The notes beneath the pieces were generated by a model. That model did not search any database, was not told the origin of the DNA, and was given only the letters and a program-made list of their open reading frames with translations. Positions 1 through 9,012 of a stretch of DNA of 64,000 nt are shown in pieces (position 1 is the first letter of the stretch; every line of letters starts with the position of its first letter). Where the stretch lies: positions 310,001 through 374,000 of the forward strand of contig CAUTMV010000001.1 in NCBI GenBank assembly GCA_963540505.1, in the 5' to 3' direction. Origin of the DNA: Wolinella sp963540505 (GTDB taxonomy: Bacteria; Campylobacterota; Campylobacteria; Campylobacterales; Helicobacteraceae). The translations under genes and the position numbers were made by a program.

Positions 1-3000
1 AGCTTAAAATATTGCCATGCCAGTGCTATTTCAGAGAGTGTCCCCGCCCCACCACCGATAGCAACGACTGCGCTTGCTTGAATAACTTTAGCGTTTCGCA
101 ATACATCAAGTCCCGTGGGTATCACGATATCCGCATAATCGTTGACTTCATTCTCATCTAATGAAGGGATGAGGGCAATTGTGTCGCCTTTTTTGTATTT
201 TTGAGAATCACGTGCCCCCTTGAGTGCTGCCTCCATTACTCCGCCAAGTCCGCCTGTCTGCACCCTGTATCCAGCATCAACCAGAGCCTTGCCAAGCGTA
301 TAAGCAAGCTTATATTCGTTGGATTCCTCTGTGGCATTTCCTGCACCGATCACGGCAATAATTTTATGTTCGCTCGCCTCTTTCGCTCTTTTTAGGAGCT
401 CTTTTTTCATGTGCCTTTGATTCTCTTTTTTGGATTGATTCTCTTTTGAGGGCTCAAAATAGTAGAGTTGTTCTTCGATGAATTTCGGGTGTTCTGCATG
501 GCGGAGAATTGGGAGCATCATCGCAAAATCCGTAGCAATATCGACATGTTTTCCCTCGATTTTTGTATGATCCTGAATGTAGTGTGTGAGGTATTTTCTG
601 AAGCACTTTGGGTGTAGCCATATATGTTCGCCACTCCATGGGCATTGAAATGATTCTATGGTGTATTTTTTGAGCGGCTTATCTACTCTAAACAGATTCC
701 CAACCGTTACATCAGCGCCATGGTCGAATTCATATTTAATCCGTTCTAGTGCGTGTCTGACTAGCAAACAATCATCGCTATCTAGGTTTACGATTATGGC
801 TTGAGGATTCTTTACTATATGTTTGTGCATGATTTCAAAATTCTCCAAAGATCCCATGCGATGATCGTTTAGCACTAGAATGAAACGCCCCTTAAAGTAG
901 ACATCGTAATCTGCAAGTATTTTTAAATATTCGCGAGTGTGCAGAATAGAGGAATCGTCAATGTAGATAATCTCAAAATCTTGATAGTTCTGCATTTTTA
1001 GGGAATTAAACAATCGTCTGAGCTTTTTGGGCGGGGTATCTTTACCGCGGATAAAGATAATCATAGAGGCGTAGCTTTTTTGTGTCCATTCGCCAAGGTC
1101 GCCAGCTAAATCAACTTTATTTTGTTGTATATCGGGAAAATATCCACGTTCCAAAGCGGTTCGAGCAAAGGAGATGAGATTACTATTTTTTAGTTGATTT
1201 TGTGGATGAATGAAAAATAGTCCATTTTGATGTAGCCTCAGGGAATCTTCACGTGCGAGCATGCGATCCAGTGCTCTGTGCCAAGGCAGTGTAAAAATAC
1301 CATTCTCTGTAGGATTGCGGAGCGGTAGCAGGGCATTCAGTTTTTGTGTATCCATGAAGCATGAGCGAACTTCGACTCTTGTGCCCATGAGCGGCTCTGT
1401 TGAAGTGGAATGGCAGATACTGAGGGATAGTGTCGCGGCATTATATTTTTTAAGCATATCAAATGCGTTTTGAACACTGTTTTTGGCGTGATTAAAATAG
1501 AGAATATCTAAATCTGTTTGGAAAACGTATCGTGTTTTTAGTGCCGCGATTCCTGTTAATGTGGCTAGAAGAGGTTGGGAATTTTTAGCATGAGCAGAAT
1601 GGGAATCGCAGGCAAAGAAACGTTGATAAATTGCATTATTTTGTTCTTGTGCTTCTACAATTCGATCAATGTAGCCTTCGTTCTTAAGCTTCTGTAATTC
1701 ACCAAGCAAAGACTCTCGGTTGTTTGATGTATAGGCTCTTGAGCGTTCCTCTTTCTCGCTATCTACGACTACTATTCGCTCGCTAAAGCGGGAATCTTTC
1801 TCAAGCTGTTCAACGATGTGAGTGACACTTTTGTAGGCAATTCTGTGCTCCATGGAGTTTGTTTTAATAAGCAGTGAGCAATCCTCAAGCACAACTTTTT
1901 CTCTCTTTTTGCATATCATAATAAGATGCTCGCTGATTCCCTCAAGAGTCTCAATCTCTATCCCGCTATCTTCTCTAATTTCACACAGTTCAAATCCATA
2001 CTGCTTAAGTTTATTTTTATAAAAAGATAGCGGGCGGTGATATTCGAGTCTATTAATAAATTTTGTCTTTTTTGTGTATTCGCTGCATATCGAATAGTCA
2101 TCATGGTATCCGCAAATTCTTGTTTGAGTTTGATTAATGTCATCAAAAAATGGGTTGCATATACTAAGAATCAAATAACCATCATCATTTAGTAGGTTAT
2201 AAATTTTTCCAAAAATATCTTCTACTGTTTTCTGCTCGACGCAACAGAGGACTAAATTGCAATTAATTAGATTAAATTTTTCATTAATATTTTCAATATT
2301 TTCTACAATTTTTAGTGATTTATTTGCTCGCTCTTTTACCTGTTCTGCATTAACGTCAAAGACAAAAACTTCCATTTCACAAGAAAGTGCATTAGCAATC
2401 TTGCATTTTCCTGCGCCATAGTCCAAAAGGCGATCGGGTCTTAGCTGTCTAATCAGCTCAATGATGATAGGATCATGCGTCTGTTCTTTGTAAGTTTCCG
2501 AAAGCAGAGGCAGAAAGTTCTCGATCCCAAAATTAAAACTGCGATCGCCTTGATAGGTTCTTGCAATTAGAATTTTGAACTCAAGAGCATTGAGATGTGG
2601 AAATTTTAACATTTGATAAGCGCGCTCAACACTTTTTTGGAACAAATCTATCGAAAAATATTCAATGTCTTTTCCGTAGTCGATAAACTTTAGCTGATGA
2701 TCTATGATAATAAAATTCTCTTTTTTGATATTCTTAAGAACCAAGCCTTTTGATCGCAAAAATGATAACATGCTGGTCATTTCCAAAGCGTGCCCATCCA
2801 CGTATTTTTGGCAATTTTTTAGATTCGGAGCTTTGTAATAGATAATTGTGTGCTTTTCTAGTGATTTAATTTTGAATTTAAAGAATCCTTTATTTTCATC
2901 AATGCAATTATTAAAATATTCTAAAAGTTTGCAGGTTTCCTTATTTAATGTTTCATGAAAGACTTTATACACCATTTCGCCATCATTAAACACTATGCCC

Positions 3001-5214
3001 TCTTCACCGATTCCCAAAAACTCCAGTTCGCCACATCTAAAAGTGGCATTAAGAAGCTCCCTATATTGTGAAACATTGTGTAAATAGTGTTGATAGAGTT
3101 TGACTTTGGAATGTATGTGGCTAAATGAAACTTTAGTGCTACTCTCCTCTGCAATTTCCTTTGCTTGTTTGATGAACTTATGCAAATTTTCAAGATTAAA
3201 ATATTCCAAGCGTTCATCTTTGAGCCCCAAAATCTCTCGGATTCCCATGATTCGATAGTAATCGGCAATTATTAAAACCAAGCGATTGAAATACGCTTCT
3301 TGAAAATTTTTATAGAATTCTTCTTGTGTATCGTCTTGTTTATATTTGTGGGTAAATGCCGATCCAACGAGATCAAAAAGCAATTTTTGACTCTCTTTGT
3401 AGTAGTCAAAAATTTCCTCTGTTTTTCTATTGTGCAGCGTGCTAAAAGTCGAGCTAACGACTTTGTAGTTGAGATTTTTTAACTGACAAACCCAAAAATA
3501 ATCGCTTCTTCGCATGGATTGCCCATTAATTGTAGGCGAAATATTGGGCACTTCCAAAGTCTTTCTATTAAAAACAAGAGTATTTCCACCGCGACTGTAA
3601 GGGTCTTTAGAAATTTCAAACGGCTTAGAGAAAAGCTCTCTTGTTGTAGCTTTTCCGGAGAATATATCATCAAGTTTAGGTTTTTCATACGCAACAAAAG
3701 GGCTCTCAAGATGGTTAAACTCCGTCTCTGAGAGATCATAATAGTAGTCTCTGTGATTCCAAAGTTTTTGATCCATGAGGTTGTTTTTGGATAGTTTTGT
3801 GGTGTAAAGATAGTCTAGCAGAGAGCATCTCAAAGTAGATAGCGTGGGAAGCGGTGCGTCCTTTGAGTAAGAGCCTATCATTACATCATATTGCTCCTTT
3901 TTGCAGTGCGCAATGATGTGAGAAATATCAAGCGGGCTTCGGGTTGGTTTGCCATTGATAAGGTAATTTTGCGCAAATTCCATGTCATCATCAAGAATCC
4001 AAATCACATCTCCGTCTTCTGATTCCAAATAGGCAAAGAGATGGAGCAGACTCCTTGCATGTGATATGCTTTTGATTTTGCCGTTTTTAAACAACTCGTG
4101 ATCAACAAAATGAAGCCTTTCATCTCTGCAACGCTTACCAAGCTTTTCAATTTCGTCGTTATTTAGCACACTTGCGGGAATCGGAGAATTTTTTAGTAGC
4201 TCTTTGACCACCTTTGTATCTGTATTGTCAATGCACACAATTTTTTTGTGTGTCAGAGGTTGCTCTTTTATGTTTTTAATTATACGCCTAGCATACTCTT
4301 CATCTCCCGTTACAAAGGCAAAAATCACGCGATCATTAATCTTGCAATTCGCCTCTTTTTTATATTCAAATGGCTTATCTGCAAGAATCTTCTCAATTGC
4401 TTTTTTATCTAGCTCGATTCCAAAGCGCTCTTTTGCGTTTGCAAAGAATTGCTCTTCCTCACGCTTATCCATGAGTCCGCCATATTTGGCATAGAATTTC
4501 GCCATGGATTCGCGTTTTTTCTCTAGGTCATTTGTTAGCCGCGCTCGTTTCTCATCTGTATCGGTCTCTACTAAATATTCCTCAAGAAGTGCGTATTTTG
4601 GGCGGAGCATCATTACTCTTGTGAATAGGTCTCGATCCGTCATAGAGTGGAGATTCTCATCAAGACACCCGGCTTTTAGAAGTGTGGATAGTCGTATGAA
4701 TGTATTTGAGCCCTGAATGTGTGGATTTTTCGTCAGGAAGCTTTTTACTCCCAATTTTTTAGGAATATCTAATTTTTCACTTTTGCCATTTTTCTTGTGA
4801 ATGAGTCCTGAGACTACAAAGTCAGTATCATCCTGCAGAGCATTTACGCATGATTGCAAATAGTTCGCTTGCCACAGGTCATCATCATCTAAAAAAGCGA
4901 CAAAACACGCCTCAGGCGATCTCTCTCTCTCTCTCTCTATGAAGATTAAAAACATAGTGACTAAGAATGTGATTAATTGCACTGTTTAGATTCCCTGCAT
5001 AGCACTCTTTGGTGCGGCGATTTTTTATAAACTGTGCGCCAAATTTCTCGCAAAGTTTGCGTTCGCAATCTTGTGTATTTTTATCTTGAGAATCAGAAGT
5101 TACAACAAGATAATTAGGCTCGTGGCTTTGATTTTTTGCGCACTTTAGCGATTGTTCTAGGAATCCTACCCTGTCCTTAGTCGCAATAATGACAATGATT
5201 TCAGGTTTTTTCAT
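1..5214 (-). CDS. Giant multidomain glycosyltransferase / kinase-like / methyltransferase / LOG fusion, phase-OFF, partial at the window edge
   Basis: Reading the minus strand, I find no stop from 4919 down to base 3, and the frame leaves the window. The start is ATG at 5214, 4 bases past the pheA stop, behind an AAAGGA site. From this start the (AG)9 tract leads into another frame that stops at 4912, giving 100 residues. One extra AG unit would join the parts. Residue numbers below assume that ON form. Seen in order: GT2-like module with MKKPEIIVIIAT and LDDDDLW (110-113); second GT-like module (about 297-575) with WILDDDM; kinase-like domain (about 730-870) with GIGEEGIVF, VYKVF, NIKKEN and FIDYG; class I methyltransferase (about 925-1100) with LLDYGAGK; third GT-like module (about 1110-1340) with QTDLDIL; fourth GT2-like module (about 1385-1500) with NLDSDD; LOG/TIGR00725-like domain from about 1613 with IGGGAGTLSE. 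A surface polysaccharide or glycoconjugate role is inference. The DNA is AT-richer than its neighbours, suggesting transfer. Confidence 0.85.
4921..4938. repeat. (CT)9 / (AG)9 dinucleotide contingency tract
   Basis: Nine uninterrupted CT units on the plus strand, read as (AG)9 in the minus-strand gene, where they encode an Arg-Glu alternation. The tract lies about 90 codons after the start codon at 5214 and just before the LDDDDLW motif of the first glycosyltransferase module. By frame arithmetic nine units are OFF (stop at 4912), and ten or seven units are ON. Dinucleotide tracts that switch glycosyltransferase genes by slipped-strand mispairing are well known in Helicobacter. Confidence 0.93.
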
Positions 5215-5218
5215 GTTT

Positions 5219-6289
5219 TTAATCCTTTGGATAGCTTCCGAGCCAGCGGATTTCTCGCCCGTGTTTTTCAAAGAGTTTTTGGACATTTTCATCGTCGATA
5301 TGCCCCTCAAAATCGATAAAAAATTGAAAGCTAAAATCCGAGCTCTCATTATTCCGCTTCGGACGCGATTCGATTTTGGTCATGTTGAGATTGTGATGGC
5401 TGATATCTTTTAAAAATTCCACCAAAGAGCCAGGCTTGTTTGTGTGGCTAAGATCCGCAAGAATCGAGGTTTTATCCGCACCACTGGGGGCATTGGTGAA
5501 GTCACTGATGATGACAAATCGCGTTTTGTTATTTTGGGAATCTTCGATGTTTTCAAAAAGCGTGGGCAGGCGATAGAGTTTTGCGGCAATATGGGAGCAG
5601 ATCGCCGCAGTGTAGGGCTCTTTGCTAGCGAGCTGGGCGGCTTTTGCAGTGGAATCGACCGGGATTCGTTCCACCCCTTCGAGGTTGTATTCGTTGAGGA
5701 AGTTTAGACACTGACCAAAGGCGATGTCTTTGGAGTAGATTCGTCGCACCTCTTTTAGAGAATCGCACGTCGTAGCGAAAGTGTGATGTATGGGCATGGT
5801 GAGCTCCGCGACGATTTTGAGACTTCCCTCCCCGAGCAGATCGAGTGTCTCGCCTACTGCGCCGTTTTTGTTGTTTTCAATCGGCACGACGCCGTATTTC
5901 GCGCGCCCCGATTCCACGGTTTTGAAAATCGATGTGATCGTATTCATTGAAAGATACGCACTCATCGCGCCAAAGCGACTTTCTGCGGCTTGATGCGTGT
6001 GACTCCCCACAGGACCGAGATAAGCGACCCTCTCGGGGAGCTCGAGGTTGCGACTGGCGGCAAAAATCTCCAAAAAAATTGCCTCAATCGCTGCGCTGCT
6101 TAATGAGCTACTGTTTTTCGCATTGAGCCGCGCTAAGATTTCCCGCTCCCGTTCGGGACGGTAGATGACGCTCCCTTCGCGTTTTTTGCAGCAGCCAATC
6201 TCCTTGACAATATCCATGCGATGGTTAAGCAGCTCTAGGATCTTCTCATCAAGGCGGTCAATCTCCTTTCGAAACTCTTGTAAATCCAT
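5219..6289 (-). CDS. pheA: Bifunctional chorismate mutase / prephenate dehydratase (P-protein)
   Basis: The enzyme converts chorismate to prephenate and then phenylpyruvate, the committed branch to phenylalanine, in the cytoplasm. At 356 residues it has the usual P-protein layout. An AroQ-type chorismate mutase helix bundle occupies about residues 1-85 (MDLQEFRKEIDRLDEKILELL, arginine-rich YRPEREREIL). The dehydratase domain begins at ERVAYLGPVGSHTHQAA. The C-terminal ACT region contains a GSLVEFL segment and an ESRPKR segment, the phenylalanine-sensing signature, so feedback inhibition is likely. The gene lies 8 bases after lysA and 4 bases before the giant glycosyltransferase frame, so all three may be cotranscribed. 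C. jejuni also keeps lysA and pheA close together. Confidence 0.96.
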   Translation of the reverse strand: MDLQEFRKEIDRLDEKILELLNHRMDIVKEIGCCKKREGSVIYRPEREREILARLNAKNSSSLSSAAIEAIFLEIFAASRNLELPERVAYLGPVGSHTHQAAESRFGAMSAYLSMNTITSIFKTVESGRAKYGVVPIENNKNGAVGETLDLLGEGSLKIVAELTMPIHHTFATTCDSLKEVRRIYSKDIAFGQCLNFLNEYNLEGVERIPVDSTAKAAQLASKEPYTAAICSHIAAKLYRLPTLFENIEDSQNNKTRFVIISDFTNAPSGADKTSILADLSHTNKPGSLVEFLKDISHHNLNMTKIESRPKRNNESSDFSFQFFIDFEGHIDDENVQKLFEKHGREIRWLGSYPKD

Positions 6290-6297
6290 GGGAATCC

Positions 6298-7500
6298 TTA
6301 CTTTTGGAGTAGTTTTAGTTCATTTTGCCACAGCGATTCTACATTTTCTCGCTCGCGCACTAGGCGCGATTCCCCGCTTTGGAGCGCGACTTCAGCGACC
6401 TTTGCACGAGAGTTGTAGTTGCTTGACATGGAAAATCCATATGCCCCGGCTGAGCCAATTACGACCACATCATCATGCTCTAAGGGCGGAAGCATTGCAT
6501 TTTTGGCGAGCCAATCCCCGCTCTCGCACACGGGGCCCACGACATCAGCGGCACTCTCCTCTCCTTTTTTGAGTGCAAACACCTTGTGATACGCGCCATA
6601 GAGGCTCGGACGCAATAGGTCATTCATCGCGCCATCGACGATAACAAAGCGTTTTTGCCCGTTCCTCTTCTCATAAAGGACGCGCGTCACAAAGTAGCCT
6701 GCCTCCCCCACGAGGAATCGCCCCGGCTCGCAGACGATCGTCACATCAAGCCCTCTTAATGCCTCCAAAATCCCTTGCGCGTAGTCATAGAGCCTGATGG
6801 GCTGCTCATCTTTGTAGCGGATTCCAAGCCCCCCACCCACATCGAAGAATTTGATTTGGATACCCAGCGCAAGCAGGCTATGCACGAGTGAGGCGACTTT
6901 TTGCGCGCTCTGGGTAATAGGCTCTAGCTCGGTAAGCTGGCTTCCGATGTGAAAGTGGATCCCAACGGGGTTCAGAAAATCGGATTTCGCACTCATAATG
7001 TAGAGCTTTTTTGCGCTCTCCATATCCACACCGAATTTATTTTCGCTAAGCCCCGTAGAGATGTATGGATGGGTCTTTGGGTCGATATTTGGATTGACGC
7101 GAATGGAGAGGCGCGCCGTTTTGTTGAGCGTTTTAGCGAGCATTTCGGTGCGCAAAAGCTCCGCCTCGCTTTCGATATTAATCATCAAAATGTCGCACTT
7201 TAGAGCCTCCAAAATCTCATCATCGCGCTTACCCACGCCGCTAAAGATGATTTTGTAGGCGGGGATTCCCGCTTGCAGTGCCCGCTTGAGCTCGCCGATA
7301 GAGACGCAGTCCGCGCCGCTCCCTTGAGTGCCTAAATGATGGATTAGCGAGAGGTTGGAATTGGCTTTAAGTGCGTAGGCGATGAGCGATTTGCGCCCGG
7401 AAAACGCCTCCTTGAGCGCGAGAAACTGCGCTTGTATCTTGTCAAAATCATAAATATAAAGGGGCGTGCCATATTGATGAGCGAGCGCGGCAAAATCCAT
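6298..7500 (-). CDS. lysA: Diaminopimelate decarboxylase
   Basis: This PLP enzyme makes L-lysine from meso-diaminopimelate, the last step of lysine synthesis. The 400-residue length fits the family. Visible signatures are the PLP-lysine region YALKANSN near residue 42, HFHIGSQ, the glycine-rich phosphate-binding segment DVGGGLG, the EPGRFLVG segment, and CESGDWLAK, which contributes the substrate-binding cysteine at the dimer interface. It is the first gene of a minus-strand run lysA-pheA-giant glycosyltransferase. The region between it and the divergent gene at 7601 is about 100 bases and must hold the promoters for both directions; a TAAAAT-like box near 7564 reads towards 7601. Confidence 0.97.
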   Translation of the reverse strand: MDFAALAHQYGTPLYIYDFDKIQAQFLALKEAFSGRKSLIAYALKANSNLSLIHHLGTQGSGADCVSIGELKRALQAGIPAYKIIFSGVGKRDDEILEALKCDILMINIESEAELLRTEMLAKTLNKTARLSIRVNPNIDPKTHPYISTGLSENKFGVDMESAKKLYIMSAKSDFLNPVGIHFHIGSQLTELEPITQSAQKVASLVHSLLALGIQIKFFDVGGGLGIRYKDEQPIRLYDYAQGILEALRGLDVTIVCEPGRFLVGEAGYFVTRVLYEKRNGQKRFVIVDGAMNDLLRPSLYGAYHKVFALKKGEESAADVVGPVCESGDWLAKNAMLPPLEHDDVVVIGSAGAYGFSMSSNYNSRAKVAEVALQSGESRLVRERENVESLWQNELKLLQK

Positions 7501-7600
7501 CGAAGCGACCTTTTGGAATTCTCTTAAAGCGCAAATCCTACTAAGAAATCTCTTCAGGCTGTGTTAAAATGAGGGAAATTCTACGTTTTAGGGGTGTGCT

Positions 7601-7981
7601 ATGGTGATCGCGGGAATCCTCATCGCTTGTATCGTGCTAGGCGGCGTGCTTTTGTATTTTTTCATGCCGCGTCTAGGGAGTGAAGCGAAAAATCTCACAA
7701 ATGAGCAGCTTCCGACACTTCAATCGCTGCTCGCTATTTTGGGCGATTCCTCTAAAAACAGCGCGGAAGTGGAGCGGGCGATTATGATTTTTGTGAATGA
7801 TTTTGAGCGACTAAATCCGAACAAAGAGCAGCGATTCCTCGCTTTTACGCGGCTTGTTTCGCACGCAAACACTACTTCAAAGCTGATTTTAAGCTTTGAA
7901 AAGGAGCTTAAAGCGCGCAATCCTGAAGACGCCAGAGAGCTTGAAATCGCGCTTAAAATGTCACTTGATCGCCGCAAGTAG
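7601..7981 (+). CDS. Small single-span membrane protein, conserved in the group, function unknown
   Basis: This 126-residue protein has one N-terminal membrane helix (about residues 2-23, IAGILIACIVLGGVLLYFF) followed by a charged, helical cytoplasmic part of about 100 residues. I do not recognise a named domain. The soluble part resembles that of the 149-residue membrane protein at 13469-13918: both have a helix ending in LLAIL or LLSIL, then an acidic helix, then a basic C-terminal helix, so the two are probably distant paralogues. Its last 21 bases overlap the end of bioD on the opposite strand, so the genes converge without an intergenic terminator. Confidence 0.75.
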   Translation: MVIAGILIACIVLGGVLLYFFMPRLGSEAKNLTNEQLPTLQSLLAILGDSSKNSAEVERAIMIFVNDFERLNPNKEQRFLAFTRLVSHANTTSKLILSFEKELKARNPEDARELEIALKMSLDRRK

Positions 7982-8626
7982 TGCGGGAACTAGAGCCTCA
8001 AAGTCTCGCTCAAGCTGCAAGATTCCGCCCCTTTGCTTCCAAAAAGGTGCAGAGATCTCCTCAAAATACGCTATTTCATCAGCTTTGATGTTTAATAGCG
8101 GCGTGTAGGGAATCGCGCGTCTTTGCAAGGCTTCCATGCCAAGAAGCAAATCATTGATTCCCCCCAGTTTAGGCGAAGCAACAAGCAGAACATGCGCGCC
8201 TAAATCCTGTGCCAAATCAATCATGAAATAGTCCGCTAAAATCGGAACTAAAAGCCCGCCCGCCCCCTCAACTAGGAGCGGGGAATACTCTTTGGCAAGG
8301 TTCACTATCCACTGCTTCATCGCAATCACATCGATAGTTTTTTCCTCTTTTTGCGCACTCACAAAGGGCGCGGCAGGCAGGGGAAAATCTGCAAAACAGA
8401 TACTTTTGGGCGAGATTTCTCGCACCTCTCCTCGTGCTTTGTAGGAGTGAAGAAGCGTCTCCAAATGCCCCGAGGAATCGCTAGGAAGCGCGCAATCCAC
8501 GCCACTTTCAAGCGGCTTGCAAAGAAAGCTCTCAAATCCCATGGCGATAAAGCGTTGCACGATGAGTCTGGAGACGTAGCTTTTGCCGATGTCCGTGCCC
8601 GTCGCGCTAATAAATAGAGGCTTCAT
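7961..8626 (-). CDS. bioD: ATP-dependent dethiobiotin synthetase
   Basis: The enzyme closes the ureido ring of dethiobiotin from 7,8-diaminopelargonate, CO2 and ATP, the penultimate biotin step. The 221-residue protein begins MKPLFISATGTDIGKS, with the modified P-loop typical of BioD. It also shows KPLESGVD and VEGAGGLLVPI, which carry the Mg/phosphate-binding and substrate-contacting residues. No other biotin gene lies beside it. It is transcribed away from clpS, and H. pylori likewise has bioD close to clpS-clpA. The 3' end overlaps the convergent small membrane gene by 21 bases. Confidence 0.95.
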   Translation of the reverse strand: MKPLFISATGTDIGKSYVSRLIVQRFIAMGFESFLCKPLESGVDCALPSDSSGHLETLLHSYKARGEVREISPKSICFADFPLPAAPFVSAQKEEKTIDVIAMKQWIVNLAKEYSPLLVEGAGGLLVPILADYFMIDLAQDLGAHVLLVASPKLGGINDLLLGMEALQRRAIPYTPLLNIKADEIAYFEEISAPFWKQRGGILQLERDFEALVPALLAAIK

Positions 8627-8705
8627 ATCGCTCCTTTAAGAAAATTTTGAGGAAAATATCCGATACGTTTAGAGACGCCGATTCTACAAAATTAAGAATA
8701 GGATT

Positions 8706-9011
8706 GTGATGAGGAACGATTCGCACGAATTAGAGACGCAGCAAGAGGTGGAGCTTTTTGAGCCCAAACGCTTTAAGGTGATTTTGCTCAATGATGACTA
8801 CTCGACGATGGATTTTGTCGTTGAGATTCTCATGAGTATTTTTCACAAAGGGCTTGAGGAGGCTCTTAGCATCATGCTTGCGGTGCATAAAAGCGGGCGT
8901 GGAGTGTGCGGAATCTACCCCTATGACATCGCGGAAACCAAGAGTGCGCTCGTGAGGAAGCGCGCCAAAGAGAGCGGATTCCCGCTTCAAGTCAGCCTAG
9001 AGGAGTGCTAA
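8706..9011 (+). CDS. clpS: ClpS, N-degron adaptor of ClpAP
   Basis: ClpS binds proteins with destabilising N-terminal residues (Leu, Phe, Tyr, Trp) and hands them to ClpA for degradation. The 101-residue protein has a flexible N-terminal arm and the core signatures FKVILLNDDYSTMDFV, with the DD pair of the substrate pocket, and HKSGRGVCGIYPYDIAE. It is the first gene of a tight operon clpS-clpA-aat; clpA starts 1 base after its stop. The start ATG at 8706 follows a weak AGGA-like site. Confidence 0.97.
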   Translation: MMRNDSHELETQQEVELFEPKRFKVILLNDDYSTMDFVVEILMSIFHKGLEEALSIMLAVHKSGRGVCGIYPYDIAETKSALVRKRAKESGFPLQVSLEEC

Positions 9012-9012
9012 G

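Noticed and set aside
4912..4938. Sequencing-error explanation for the frameshift in the giant gene
   Set aside because: Possible, but the shift falls exactly in a perfect dinucleotide repeat within a glycosyltransferase gene, the classic place for true phase variation, so I report it as such.
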